From Sideroxydans sp. (GTDB taxonomy: Bacteria; Pseudomonadota; Gammaproteobacteria; Burkholderiales; Gallionellaceae), in assembly GCA_029850585.1 (NCBI GenBank), contig JARCRQ010000097.1, positions 1 through 50,155 of the forward strand: 50,155 nucleotides of DNA, read 5' to 3'. Position numbers and translations under genes: made by a program. Below are positions 9,187 through 21,008 of the stretch, one piece after another. The stretch's first letter is position 1. Each line of letters starts with the position of its first letter. Under the pieces are notes generated by a model. It was not told the DNA's origin. It ran no database searches and was given only the letters and a program-made list of their open reading frames with translations.

Positions 9187-11124
9187 GTGTCCATAGAAGT
9201 CGAACGTTTTTTCTCCGAACAAAGCCCGCTCTCCAGCGAAGTCGATGGCTTCCGTCCGCGCGCGCAGCAGCGCGAAATGGCGTTGGCGGTTGCCAAGGCG
9301 ATACGCGAAAACGCGATATTGGTGGCCGAGGCGGGAACGGGAACGGGGAAAACTTTTGCGTATCTGGTGCCTGCGCTCATCAACGGCGGCAAGGTCATCA
9401 TTTCGACAGGAACGAAGAACTTACAAGACCAACTTTTTCAAAAAGATTTGCCGCGTGTGCGCGACGCGCTGAAAGCTCCGGTGTCCATCGCGCTGCTCAA
9501 AGGTCGTTCCAACTATGTGTGTCATTACCATTTGGAACGGGCGTTGAGCGATGGTCGCTTCGCCACGCGCGAGGACATCAAGCATTTAGACAAGATAAAA
9601 AAATACGCCAAGGTCAGCGATTCTGGCGACAAGAGCTTTGTTACGGATGTGCCTGAAACTGCGCCAATTTGGATGCACGTCACTTCCACGCGCGACAGCT
9701 GTCTCGGTCAAGAATGTCCCAACCACAAAGAATGTTTCGTGCTGAAGGCGCGCACCGAGGCGATGAAAGCCGACATCGTGGTGGTCAACCATCATCTATT
9801 TTTCGCCGATGTGATGCTGCGCGATGAAGGCGTGGCGGAGTTGTTGCCTGCGTGTAACACGGTGATATTCGACGAGGCGCATCAACTGCCTGAGACTGCC
9901 AGTTTATTTTTTGGCGAAAATATTTCCACCTCGCAATTATTCGATTTGACAGTGGATGCGCGCATCGAAGCAATGACCTCGGCGAAAGATTTTGCACCCT
10001 TGCCCAAGGCGTGCGACTCACTGGAGAAAGCCGCGAAAGATTTGCGCCTAGTGTTCAAAAAAGAAGGTCGCTTACCCTTCACCGCGCTGGCTGATTTCGC
10101 CGAGTGGCCGAAAGCCGCGAAGCACTTGGGCGAGCAGCTCAAGCAACTTTGCGACTTGCTAGAGAAACAAGCCGAGCGCAGCGAAGGATTGGAGAATTGC
10201 TGGCAGCGCGCGCAAGCGTTAGTGCTGCAATTCGGCAAATGGCAAAGCGGCGAAGAACCTGACCAAGTGCGCTGGCTGGAAGTGTTCCATCACTCGCTGC
10301 AACTCAACACCACGCCGTTGTCCATCGCGGAGATATTCGAGAAGCAGATTGGCGGCTCGCAACGCGCGTGGATATTCACTTCCGCAACCTTGGCGGTGAA
10401 GCAAGATTTTTCACATTACCAAGCCGAGATGGGCTTGCTCAAGGCAACCACCGCCTATTGGGACAGCCCGTTCAACTATGCCGAACAAAGCCTGTTGTAT
10501 GTACCCAGCAACCTGCCCGACCCGAATAGTTTTGAGTACACCGAAGCGGTGGTACAAGCCGCGTTGCCGATGTTAGAAGCCAGCCAAGGGCGTGCATTTT
10601 TATTGTTCACCAGCTTGCGCGCGATGCAGCGCGCACACGAAATTTTGCAAGCCGAATTCGATAAACGCGGCTGGAAATATCCGCTGCTGTTGCAAGGCGA
10701 AGGCTCGCGCAACGAATTACTGGAACGCTTTCGCAGCTTGGGCAACGCAGTGTTGCTCGGCAGTCAATCCTTCTGGGAAGGGGTGGACGTGAGAGGTGAC
10801 GCGCTGTCGTTGGTCATCATCGACAAACTCCCCTTCGCACCACCCGACGATCCGGTACTCGCCGCGCGCATCGCGCAAATTTCCAAACAAGGGCGCAACG
10901 CGTTTATGGAATATCAATTACCGCGCACCATCATCACCTTGAAGCAAGGTGCGGGACGCTTGATACGCGACGAGCGCGACCGAGGCGTGCTGATGATTTG
11001 CGACCCACGCCTCATCACCAAACCTTACGGCAAGCGCATCTGGCAAAGCCTGCCACCGATGAAGCGCACGCGGATTGAAGCGGAAGCGGTGGCGTTTTTT
11101 AGCGATGCTGTGCCTGCGGCATAA
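9187..11124 (+). CDS. ATP-dependent DNA helicase, DinG/YoaA type
   Basis: 645 aa, GTG start; FRPRAQQREMALAVAKAIRENAILVAEAGTGTGKTFAYLVP, DEAH box, four Cys between motifs (C..C..C), C-terminal QGAGRLIRDERDRG. Confidence 0.92.
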   Translation: MSIEVERFFSEQSPLSSEVDGFRPRAQQREMALAVAKAIRENAILVAEAGTGTGKTFAYLVPALINGGKVIISTGTKNLQDQLFQKDLPRVRDALKAPVSIALLKGRSNYVCHYHLERALSDGRFATREDIKHLDKIKKYAKVSDSGDKSFVTDVPETAPIWMHVTSTRDSCLGQECPNHKECFVLKARTEAMKADIVVVNHHLFFADVMLRDEGVAELLPACNTVIFDEAHQLPETASLFFGENISTSQLFDLTVDARIEAMTSAKDFAPLPKACDSLEKAAKDLRLVFKKEGRLPFTALADFAEWPKAAKHLGEQLKQLCDLLEKQAERSEGLENCWQRAQALVLQFGKWQSGEEPDQVRWLEVFHHSLQLNTTPLSIAEIFEKQIGGSQRAWIFTSATLAVKQDFSHYQAEMGLLKATTAYWDSPFNYAEQSLLYVPSNLPDPNSFEYTEAVVQAALPMLEASQGRAFLLFTSLRAMQRAHEILQAEFDKRGWKYPLLLQGEGSRNELLERFRSLGNAVLLGSQSFWEGVDVRGDALSLVIIDKLPFAPPDDPVLAARIAQISKQGRNAFMEYQLPRTIITLKQGAGRLIRDERDRGVLMICDPRLITKPYGKRIWQSLPPMKRTRIEAEAVAFFSDAVPAA

Positions 11125-11217
11125 GGGATTTTTCGGATTTTTGAAATTAAGGTTGTGGCAATCGGGCGGCTTCGCTATAATCGCGCCCTCAATTTTTTGG
11201 TAGAAGGTAGCTTGTCC

Positions 11218-11430
11218 ATGACAACAGTACGCGTAAAAGAAAATGAACCGTTTGAAGTTGCAATGCGTCGTTTCAAACGTTCGGTAGAAAAAACTGGTCT
11301 GTTGACCGATTTGCGCGCGCGCGAATTTTACGAAAAGCCAACTGCTGAACGTAAACGCAAATTGGCTGCTGCCGTGAAGCGTCATTACAAACGCATCATC
11401 GGTCAGACTCTTCCTCCTAAGCTGTACTAA
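11218..11430 (+). CDS. rpsU: 30S ribosomal protein S21
   Basis: [55 protein letters not shown]. Confidence 0.97.
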   Translation: MTTVRVKENEPFEVAMRRFKRSVEKTGLLTDLRAREFYEKPTAERKRKLAAAVKRHYKRIIGQTLPPKLY

Positions 11431-11446
11431 GCTACGACGGGACTAT

Positions 11447-11487
11447 CGCCAGCGCATTCATACAATGAATGCGCTGGCGTTTTATTT
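11447..11487 (+). terminator. Intrinsic terminator after rpsU
   Basis: Perfect 15-bp stem CGCCAGCGCATTCAT-ACA-ATGAATGCGCTGGCG followed by TTTTATTT. Confidence 0.85.
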
Positions 11488-11934
11488 ATGACACTCAAAA
11501 CTAAAATTTCAGATGATATGAAGTCCGCCATGCGCGCCAAAGAAACGGCACGTTTAGGCGCGATTCGCCTGTTACTGGCTGCCATGAAGCAACGCGAAGT
11601 CGATGAACGCATCGAGCTTAGCGATGCCGATGTGATTGCCATCATCGAAAAAATGAACAAGCAACGTCGTGATTCGATTACTCAATATGAAGCCGCAGGT
11701 CGTCAAGAGCTGGCAGATGTTGAAAAATTCGAAATGAGCGTGTTGGCTGAATACATGCCGCAGCAAATGTCCGATGCTGAAATCGCGCAAGCAGTAACGA
11801 CTGCGGTCGCGGCATCAGGTGCAGCAAGCGCGCAAGACATGGGCAAAGTGATGGCAATTGTGAAACCACAATTAGCCGGTCGTGCCGACATGGGCAAAGT
11901 GTCAGCTCTTATCAAGGCGCAGCTCACCAAGTAA
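11488..11934 (+). CDS. GatB/YqeY domain-containing protein
   Basis: 148 aa; LKTKISDDMKSAMRAKETARLGAIRLLLAAMKQREVDER...MGKVMAIVKPQLAGRADMGKVSALIK. Confidence 0.94.
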   Translation: MTLKTKISDDMKSAMRAKETARLGAIRLLLAAMKQREVDERIELSDADVIAIIEKMNKQRRDSITQYEAAGRQELADVEKFEMSVLAEYMPQQMSDAEIAQAVTTAVAASGAASAQDMGKVMAIVKPQLAGRADMGKVSALIKAQLTK

Positions 11935-11979
11935 TTTCTACGCTGAGTTTTCCCTCTCTATCTGGAAGGCGCGGCGGCG

Positions 11980-13710
11980 ATGATTCCCAAAAGTTTTATT
12001 CAGGATTTGCTCAATCGCATCGACATTGTTGATGTGGTTGAACGCTATGTGCCGCTCAAGAAAGCAGGCGCAAATTTCTCTGCCTGTTGTCCGTTCCACA
12101 ACGAAAAATCCCCCTCTTTTACGGTTAGTCAAACTAAGCAGTTTTACCATTGCTTCGGTTGCGGCGCGCATGGCACGGCGATTAGTTTTGTCATGGAACA
12201 CGCGGGCATGAGCTTTGTCGATGCCATCGAAGAGCTGGCGCGCGGCATCGGCTTGGACGTACCGCATGAACGCAGCGCGCAGGGGCAAATGCCCGAAAAA
12301 ATCGCGCCCGATTTATATGAAGTGATGCAAGTCGCGGTGCGTTATTACCGCGAGCAACTCAAAGCCTCCCCGCGCGCCATTGATTATCTAAAAGGGCGGG
12401 GTTTGAGTGGTGAAATCGCAGCGAAATTTGCCATCGGTTATTCGCCCGAGGCCTGGCAAAGTTTGGCAAGTGCCTATCCCGATTACCAAGCGGAAACGCT
12501 GGTGCAAACGGGCTTGGTGATTAGCAATGATGAAGGCAAACGCTACGATCGGTTTCGCGACCGCATCATGTTTCCCATCATCAATGTGCGCGGGCAATGT
12601 ATCGGCTTCGGCGGGCGGGTGCTGGATAAAGGCGAACCGAAATATCTCAATTCGCCCGAAACGCCGTTGTTTGAAAAAGGTCACGAGTTATACGGCTTGT
12701 TTCAAGCGCAAAAATCCATCCGCAATCGCCAGCAAGTGCTGGTGGTCGAAGGCTATATGGATGTGGTGGCACTCGCGCAACACGGGGTCGATTACGCGGT
12801 TGCGACCTTAGGCACGGCAACCACGTCTTTTCATATCCAAAAGTTATTACGTCTTTCCGACCACATTATTTTCAGTTTTGACGGTGACAAAGCGGGACAA
12901 AAAGCCGCTTGGCGCGCCCTCGAAAATGCCTTGCCTAGCTTGCAAGATGGCAAGCGCATCAGCTTTTTGTTTTTGCCTACCGAGCACGATCCCGATAGTT
13001 TTATCCGCGAATTAGGTCAGGCGGAATTTGAGCAAAAGGTTGCCGATGCGATGCCGCTCTCGACTTATCTGTTGCGCGAAATTGGTGCAGGATTAGATTT
13101 GCGCCAAGCCGAAGGGCGCAACGAATTACTGCAAAATGCCAAGCCGTTGCTCACCGCGATTACCGCACCCGCCACCGCCTTGTTGCTGCGCAAAGAAGTC
13201 GCAAGCCTCGCGGGGGTAAGCCAAGCCGAATTGGAAAGTTTGTATGCGATTACGCCGGTGGCGCGCGCCCCGCGCCCCGCCTTGCAAAAGCCTAAACGGG
13301 GTGCGGCAACATCCAGTCACATGCTGATGTTGCAATGCTTGTTAGCCAAACCTGAACTGGCGCAACAACTGCCCCACCAGCCAGATGATGACAGTGCTGA
13401 ATCGCTTGCCATCCATGCCTTGCTCGCTTTGCTACAGGAGCATAATTTTCAGCTTAGTAGCGCGGCTATCACGCAATTATTAACGGGTACTGCGCACGAA
13501 AAAATTGTCACCCAAGCACAAATTGAGATGCTCAACTGGGGCGATGCGTTTGATATAGACGGCGAGTTTGTTGGGCTATTAAGCAAGTTTGCCAAGACCA
13601 GCCGCGACGCACAATTCCACGCTCTGCAAGCCCGCGTCAGCTTGGGCGGGGTCAGCAAATTAAGCGATGCGGAGCGCAGCGAATACTTACAACTGCTACA
13701 ACGCAAGTAA
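11980..13710 (+). CDS. dnaG: DNA primase
   Basis: 576 aa; zinc-binding CPFHNEKSPSFTVSQTKQFYHCFGCGAHG; TOPRIM VVEGYMDVVALAQHG. Confidence 0.97.
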   Translation: MIPKSFIQDLLNRIDIVDVVERYVPLKKAGANFSACCPFHNEKSPSFTVSQTKQFYHCFGCGAHGTAISFVMEHAGMSFVDAIEELARGIGLDVPHERSAQGQMPEKIAPDLYEVMQVAVRYYREQLKASPRAIDYLKGRGLSGEIAAKFAIGYSPEAWQSLASAYPDYQAETLVQTGLVISNDEGKRYDRFRDRIMFPIINVRGQCIGFGGRVLDKGEPKYLNSPETPLFEKGHELYGLFQAQKSIRNRQQVLVVEGYMDVVALAQHGVDYAVATLGTATTSFHIQKLLRLSDHIIFSFDGDKAGQKAAWRALENALPSLQDGKRISFLFLPTEHDPDSFIRELGQAEFEQKVADAMPLSTYLLREIGAGLDLRQAEGRNELLQNAKPLLTAITAPATALLLRKEVASLAGVSQAELESLYAITPVARAPRPALQKPKRGAATSSHMLMLQCLLAKPELAQQLPHQPDDDSAESLAIHALLALLQEHNFQLSSAAITQLLTGTAHEKIVTQAQIEMLNWGDAFDIDGEFVGLLSKFAKTSRDAQFHALQARVSLGGVSKLSDAERSEYLQLLQRK

Positions 13711-13780
13711 CACCTACTCAGCTATCTCCGCGCTAATTATTTTTGCCGCGCTCTTGCAATCCAACATTCTGTCTCAATCT

Positions 13781-13807
13781 TTGGCACTCGTTGATGGAGA
13801 GTGCTAA
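13781..13807 (+). promoter_or_regulatory. CIRCE element (HrcA operator) upstream of groES
   Basis: TTGGCACTC-GTTGATGGA-GAGTGCTAA matches TTAGCACTC-N9-GAGTGCTAA with one mismatch. Confidence 0.9.
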
Positions 13808-13848
13808 AATCCGCAACCTTTTTAATCCACCACACTAGGAGCTACACA

Positions 13849-14139
13849 ATGAAAGTTCGTCCTTTACATGACCGCGTAATTGTTAAACGTATGGAAGAAG
13901 AACGTAAAACCGCATCAGGCATTTTCATCCCTGACGCGGCGACAGAAAAGCCAGATCAAGGCAAAATCGTTGCAGTAGGCAACGGTAAGATGGGCGATGA
14001 CGGCAAATTGCAAGCAATGAACGTCAAAGTGGGCGACACCGTGTTGTTCGGCAAATACGCTGGTCAGTCTTTCAAGATGGACGGTGAAGAATACATGACG
14101 ATGCGCGAAGATGACATTATCGGCATCGTAGAAGCATAA
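13849..14139 (+). CDS. groES: Co-chaperonin GroES
   Basis: [46 protein letters not shown]. Confidence 0.98.
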   Translation: MKVRPLHDRVIVKRMEEERKTASGIFIPDAATEKPDQGKIVAVGNGKMGDDGKLQAMNVKVGDTVLFGKYAGQSFKMDGEEYMTMREDDIIGIVEA

Positions 14140-15822
<1,683 letters not shown>

Positions 15823-15861
15823 TAAAATCACGCGACGCTTAGTTCGCGTGAGCTGTCACAG

Positions 15862-15889
15862 AAAAACTCCGCTTCATGCGGAGTTTTTT
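15862..15889 (+). terminator. Intrinsic terminator after groEL
   Basis: AAAAACTCCGC-ttcat-GCGGAGTTTTTT. Confidence 0.85.
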
Positions 15890-16014
15890 ATGTCCAGCAA
15901 TCCAGTTCTTACAATTAACGAGCTATACGGTTTAGTCCTTGCATAAATAAGGCTTTATAGCGTATATTCAGTTTCGTTTTTTGAGCAGTAATCGCTCTAC
16001 TTTCAGGGAAAATA

Positions 16015-16332
16015 ATGAAAAATTTGTGCCTCGCGTTAACTTTATTCCTCAGCGTGCCACTGGCGCACGCGACTGACATGCCAGAGTTGGCGAAAAAAAA
16101 TCGCTGCACTGACTGCCATGCCATTGAGAAAAAAATTATTGGTCCAGCATGGTTGGAAGTTTCTCTAAAATATCGTGGACATCCTGAAGTGGTAGAGCTA
16201 CTGATTGCCAAAGTCTCCAAGGGTGGCACTGGGGTGTGGGGCGACATGCCGATGCCCGCGAATGACCCTGGTGGTCGAAAATACGACGACATCAAAGCCT
16301 TAGTGCAGTTTATTTTAGGTCTCTCTAAATAG
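16015..16332 (+). CDS. Periplasmic class I c-type cytochrome
   Basis: 105 aa; signal peptide, CTDCH heme motif, distal Met region (DMPMPAND). Confidence 0.9.
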   Translation: MKNLCLALTLFLSVPLAHATDMPELAKKNRCTDCHAIEKKIIGPAWLEVSLKYRGHPEVVELLIAKVSKGGTGVWGDMPMPANDPGGRKYDDIKALVQFILGLSK

Positions 16333-16387
16333 TCCTCACTCGACTAAACTTTCATCTTTAATATCGATTCAGACCTCGGAGGGAATT

Positions 16388-16705
16388 ATGCAATCAATGA
16401 CGATAAACATTCTGATTACAACAGGCTTGCTGCTGGCAAGTTCAAGCATGGCAGCAGAAATGCCACTCTTGGCGAAGAAAAATAATTGCACCGCGTGCCA
16501 CGCCATTGACAAAAAAATAATCGGTCCAGCGTGGGTCGATGTAGCGAAAAAATACCAAGGACAAAACGTTGAAGCCAAGTTGGTTGCGAAAGTATCTAAA
16601 GGCGGCGCGGGTGCGTGGGGCACGACCCCGATGCTGGCGAACGATACGGATGGCACGAAGCAAGCAGATATGAAAGAACTGGTTAAATTTATCTTAGCTT
16701 TGTGA
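16388..16705 (+). CDS. Periplasmic class I c-type cytochrome, paralogue of the preceding gene
   Basis: 105 aa; signal peptide, CTACHAIDKKIIGPAWVDVAKKYQG, TPMLAND. Confidence 0.9.
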   Translation: MQSMTINILITTGLLLASSSMAAEMPLLAKKNNCTACHAIDKKIIGPAWVDVAKKYQGQNVEAKLVAKVSKGGAGAWGTTPMLANDTDGTKQADMKELVKFILAL

Positions 16706-16730
16706 TTTTTAGCCTAGTTGAAACCTAGAA

Positions 16731-16757
16731 AAGCCTGCATCAGCAGGCTTTTTTTAT
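16731..16757 (+). terminator. Intrinsic terminator after the tandem cytochromes
   Basis: AAGCCTGC-atca-GCAGGCTT followed by T-run. Confidence 0.8.
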
Positions 16758-16770
16758 TGCGGCAAGAATG

Positions 16771-18165
16771 CTATTTAGCCAGCTTGCTGTGGCGTATCGA
16801 ATAAGTGAAATACACAATCAAACCAATCGCTAACCAAACACTAAAACGCAGCCAAGTTTGTGCGGGTAAAAATGCCATCAGCCCGCCACAGGAAATCATC
16901 CCCAGCACGGGAAACAGCGGATTCAAAGGATTTTTGAAGGGACGATGCAAATTCGGCATACGAATGCGCAATACGATTACGCCTAAACACACCAACACAA
17001 ACGCCGCCAAGGTGCCGATATTTACTAATTCAGCCAACACGCCTAAAGGAAACAAACCCGCCGCTAAAGACATGATGATGCCGACAATGACAATCACGCG
17101 GACTGGCGTGTGCGTCTTAGGGTTAACTTTAGATAAGAATGGCGACACCAGCCCGTCACGCGACATCGACAAAATGATGCGGGTTAGTGCGTAATACAAC
17201 ACCAGCATCACCGTGGTTAATCCCGCAATCACGCCCGTGGCAACCAAAGCAGAAGCCCAGTTGTAGCCCAATAATTGCAGCGCGTGCGCGACGGGGGAAG
17301 ACACACCCAGCTCGCTGTATGGCACGATGCCCGTCAACAAGCCCGACACGATAATGTAAATCACCGTACAAAAAGCCAAGGAGGCAATGATGCCGATCGG
17401 TACATCACGCTGCGGATTTTTCGCCTCCTCCACGGCGGTCGATACCGCATCAAAGCCCACATAGGCAAAGAACACCAACGATGCGCCCGCCAGCACACCC
17501 GTGGTCGAACCGTCGGGCAAAGTATTAAACCAACCGAACGGCATAAACGGATGCCAGTTTTCAGGATTCACGTTGAACACCGCAATGCCGATAAAAATAA
17601 TAATCGCCAACACTTTGATAAACACCATCGCGGTATTGAGCTGCGCGCTTTGCTTCACCCCCGCAATCAACATGCCCATCAGCAACAAAATAATCGACGC
17701 GGCAGGCAAGTTGATGATGCCGCCAGCAGCGGGCGATTTGGTCAACATATCGGGCAAGCCCATACCCATCGCGGTCAGCGCGTTATTAAAGTAACCCGAC
17801 CAGCCATTCGCCACCGCCGCGACCGACACGCTATATTCGAGCAACAAAATCCAACCGATCATCCACGCCACCACCTCGCCCAAAGCAACGTAGCTATAGC
17901 CGTACGCGCTCCCGCAACCGCCCACCGCCGCCGCTAATTCGGCATATGCCAACGCCGCAAACGCACACGCGATGCCTGATATAACGAAGGACAACACCAC
18001 CGCAGGACCGGCTTGATGCGCGGCCGCAATCCCCGTTAAGACAAAAATCCCCGCGCCGATGCCCAACAAAGTCAGATCGGTCGCGGTCAAACATTTATTT
18101 AATTCAGTGCCGTGCTGCGCATCGTCCAACACCGCTTTGGTACGAAATAATTTCTTTAACATCAC
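16771..18165 (-). CDS. APC-superfamily amino acid permease
   Basis: 464 aa; ATDLTLLGIGAGIFVLTGIAAAHQAGPAVVLSFVISGIACAFAALAYAELAA; multiple TM segments. Confidence 0.9.
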   Translation of the reverse strand: MMLKKLFRTKAVLDDAQHGTELNKCLTATDLTLLGIGAGIFVLTGIAAAHQAGPAVVLSFVISGIACAFAALAYAELAAAVGGCGSAYGYSYVALGEVVAWMIGWILLLEYSVSVAAVANGWSGYFNNALTAMGMGLPDMLTKSPAAGGIINLPAASIILLLMGMLIAGVKQSAQLNTAMVFIKVLAIIIFIGIAVFNVNPENWHPFMPFGWFNTLPDGSTTGVLAGASLVFFAYVGFDAVSTAVEEAKNPQRDVPIGIIASLAFCTVIYIIVSGLLTGIVPYSELGVSSPVAHALQLLGYNWASALVATGVIAGLTTVMLVLYYALTRIILSMSRDGLVSPFLSKVNPKTHTPVRVIVIVGIIMSLAAGLFPLGVLAELVNIGTLAAFVLVCLGVIVLRIRMPNLHRPFKNPLNPLFPVLGMISCGGLMAFLPAQTWLRFSVWLAIGLIVYFTYSIRHSKLAK

Positions 18166-18215
18166 TTGTTCCTCTCAAAATAAGCCCGCCGAATTATGCC
18201 CGATTCACTGACCGC

Positions 18216-19043
18216 TTATGGCGTGATTACCAAGCTGTGCTGTAAAAATTCTAATAGCTGTTGTCGCACGTCTGGAATAGACAAGGCTTGAATATGCTCT
18301 GCTTCACGGATGAGCCAAAGCTGCTTAGGTTTGCGCGCCCGATTAAATAAGCCTTGCGCATGTGTGCTGTTGACTACGCTGTCGCTTGTACCGTGAATAA
18401 TCAGCAGCGGAATCGGGCTAATTTCTGCCACCGCAGCTAGCGGCGCATAGTCGTTATCTATCACCAGCCACGGCAGCCATTGCAGCGGCCAAGTCAGCCA
18501 AAATTTCACCAAGCCTTCGCGCGCCACCACGCGGTAATCACTAAACGCGCTATCACTTACGACGGCACGAATCTGCTCGCGATACGCGCTATGCGCACTG
18601 TAAAAAATCGCCAATGCGCCACCTAAACTCTGTCCCATAACGACCACGCCTTGCGCTTGGTGCTGCACCAATAAATGTCGCATCGCTGCATCTATGTCTT
18701 GTTGTACGCCCGCCAAAGTCGGCACGCCAGCCGATGCGCCATAGCCGCGATAGTCTAATGCCAACACGTTGTAGCCCGCTGCGGGCAGCCAAGCGACGCT
18801 GCGAAAATGCGTGCTGATGTTTTCGGCATTGCCATGCAAAAACAAAATCGTGCCACGTGGCGCACCCACGGCGGGCAGCCACCAAGCGTTGAGCTGTGTG
18901 CCATCAGCGGCGGTGAGATATTCATTTTGGAAAGCGATGCCGAACTGCGTAGGCGTATTGACCAGCTGCTGATGCGGCTGAAAAAACACCTGCGTGCAGC
19001 CGCTCAAGGCTAGCAACAGAAAAATTATTATCAGGCTGCGCAT
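18216..19043 (-). CDS. Alpha/beta hydrolase lipoprotein
   Basis: MRSLIIIFLLLALSGCTQVFF lipobox; FLHGNAEN, nucleophile elbow GQSLGG. Confidence 0.85.
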   Translation of the reverse strand: MRSLIIIFLLLALSGCTQVFFQPHQQLVNTPTQFGIAFQNEYLTAADGTQLNAWWLPAVGAPRGTILFLHGNAENISTHFRSVAWLPAAGYNVLALDYRGYGASAGVPTLAGVQQDIDAAMRHLLVQHQAQGVVVMGQSLGGALAIFYSAHSAYREQIRAVVSDSAFSDYRVVAREGLVKFWLTWPLQWLPWLVIDNDYAPLAAVAEISPIPLLIIHGTSDSVVNSTHAQGLFNRARKPKQLWLIREAEHIQALSIPDVRQQLLEFLQHSLVITP

Positions 19044-19044
19044 G

Positions 19045-20940
19045 TTAGAAATACACCAGCACAGCCGCACTCGCGCCATTGCTCAAGCGATGCAACTCAC
19101 GTTGCCGCAACAGCTCGATGCGTACCGCTAAATCACGCTGCAAAGCGATATTTTGTTGCAGCCCTAGCCGCCACACATTGTCTTGCTGCCCCGCCGCGTA
19201 ACGCACAACTTGCGCATACGAATGCGCACGCCATGCCGCATTCAGCTCGACATAGCCGCCCACACTCGCGCCCAGCCCCAGCGCGTAACCGTGTTGCAAA
19301 TCGCCATGACCACGCGCGCTCACATTCAGCAAGCTGTAACTCAACACGCTATTTGCCTGATTGCTCCACGCACCGCCCATGCCGCCGTCCAATACCAAAG
19401 CGAGCGGTTCACCGCCGCCGATGGCTTTGACGCGTTGCCAACCACCCGCAATCTGCCAAGACGGCGCACTGAAAAATTCATCGCGGGGTGCTAACGACAC
19501 GATGCTAACTGGCATCAACCGCTCAACCCGCGTTGCCGTCGCATCATGGCGCATCGCCAGACTAAAAAACTCAATTGCCGCACCGCGCACAAAGCCTGCG
19601 TCTGGGTCGAGTAAATCGTGATACGTCGCGCGTAGTTCTAGCTGTTGGAATGCCTGTTTGTCGCGCTGCCCCGCCGCCATACTCAGCCGCGACGAGGCGT
19701 GCCCTAACTCAGGCTGGGTGCGCGGTGCGGGCGTGATTAGCACGGGTTTAATGAAATCTAAACGACTGCGCTGCATTTGCAATTGGCGCGCCCAATTGCT
19801 CGCATCGGCGACCTCCGCCTTGCCGCTGGTGTGACGATAGTTGACATAATCCAAGCTGGTTTCCAACACCGCCGCACGCCGCGCCAGCGTGAAATTTTCT
19901 AACGCTGCCGCCTCTAGTTCGCCGTGACTAATGCGCGCCACCTGCGCCCGTTCATCAGCATTCATCGCAGCTAATTGCTGGCGTAATAGCGTGGCTTGCG
20001 CGGGACGATACACAGGCGGCTGGGCTAAATTTTCATAGCTAATAATGGCGCGCACGGTATCGGCAGGAATCGCGCCCCAACGGAAATTATCGGTAAAGGC
20101 AAACGCTGGACGCGCCACTTGCAGCAAGCCTAATAAATGGTATGCACAGTTTTCATCGAAGAAAAAATAATCGAAATAATGCGGCCCTAATTCCCACGCG
20201 TGCATCAACACGCGCGTCAATTCGACCTCACTTAAATTCAAGCGATACTCCCAAATATCGCGGTTTTCCGCGTCGCTGTATTCGCGCACTTTGGCGTAAT
20301 ACGGCAACATCGAAAACGCCCCTGCATAGCCGCCAAACAAGCCATTCACGGCAAACGCCAGTCCATTCGTCTCGTTGGTATTCGCCGCAAAATTCAGCGC
20401 GTATGCCAACAAACGCGTGTGCTCATCTTGGTCTTTGGCATCCACTCGCAATAAGGTGTGCCCGTACATCGAGGACGGACTATTCAAATACGCCGAGGCA
20501 AAAATTAAGGTCAGCCCCGCAGGATTTAAGCTGCTGCGCCACTGCTCAAAGCGCGGACAAGTACGCGGCGGCAAACGTGCTGCATCAAAATTTAATTGGC
20601 TGTTCAGCCAAGCGTAGCGCGCCACATAGGCACATTGTGGATGCTGCGTTTCATTGCTCTCCACCGTGTCGGCATAAAAACTCGCCAGCGTCGCGTCCAA
20701 CTCGGCTTGCGCATCGCGCTTGCCATCCGCCGCCAAATAAAAATGCGGGCTATCGAGCAAGCCTTGCTCGCCCGCTGCAAATACGCGCGGCACATGATGC
20801 AATAACTTGCGCCACTCCATGCGCTGCGCCAGCTTCATCTGGCGCGTTTGAGCTTGTAATTCGGCGAGATAAATCGCATCAACAGCCGCCTGCGCACTCA
20901 GCGATATAACGCAGCACAGCAAAATTAGAATAAGGCGCAT
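19045..20940 (-). CDS. DUF4105-family protein, exported
   Basis: Signal peptide; LTLIFASAYLNSPSSMYGHTLLRVDA...FFFDENCAYHLL is typical of DUF4105. Confidence 0.82.
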   Translation of the reverse strand: MRLILILLCCVISLSAQAAVDAIYLAELQAQTRQMKLAQRMEWRKLLHHVPRVFAAGEQGLLDSPHFYLAADGKRDAQAELDATLASFYADTVESNETQHPQCAYVARYAWLNSQLNFDAARLPPRTCPRFEQWRSSLNPAGLTLIFASAYLNSPSSMYGHTLLRVDAKDQDEHTRLLAYALNFAANTNETNGLAFAVNGLFGGYAGAFSMLPYYAKVREYSDAENRDIWEYRLNLSEVELTRVLMHAWELGPHYFDYFFFDENCAYHLLGLLQVARPAFAFTDNFRWGAIPADTVRAIISYENLAQPPVYRPAQATLLRQQLAAMNADERAQVARISHGELEAAALENFTLARRAAVLETSLDYVNYRHTSGKAEVADASNWARQLQMQRSRLDFIKPVLITPAPRTQPELGHASSRLSMAAGQRDKQAFQQLELRATYHDLLDPDAGFVRGAAIEFFSLAMRHDATATRVERLMPVSIVSLAPRDEFFSAPSWQIAGGWQRVKAIGGGEPLALVLDGGMGGAWSNQANSVLSYSLLNVSARGHGDLQHGYALGLGASVGGYVELNAAWRAHSYAQVVRYAAGQQDNVWRLGLQQNIALQRDLAVRIELLRQRELHRLSNGASAAVLVYF

Positions 20941-20962
20941 ATTAAGAAATTGGGGATATAAA

Positions 20963-20990
20963 AAACCCCAGTAGCACACCACTGGGGTTT
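20963..20990. terminator. Terminator-like hairpin between DUF3015- and DUF4105-type genes
   Basis: AAACCCCAGT-agcacacc-ACTGGGGTTT. Confidence 0.75.
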
Positions 20991-21008
20991 AGTTAAACCA
21001 CTAAAAAA

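Noticed and set aside
17275-17937. 220-aa plus-strand ORF
   Set aside because: Antisense to the amino-acid permease, Arg/His-rich with no domain signal.
20142-20909. 255-aa plus-strand ORF
   Set aside because: Antisense to the DUF4105 gene; low-complexity Arg/Ser/Pro/His composition.
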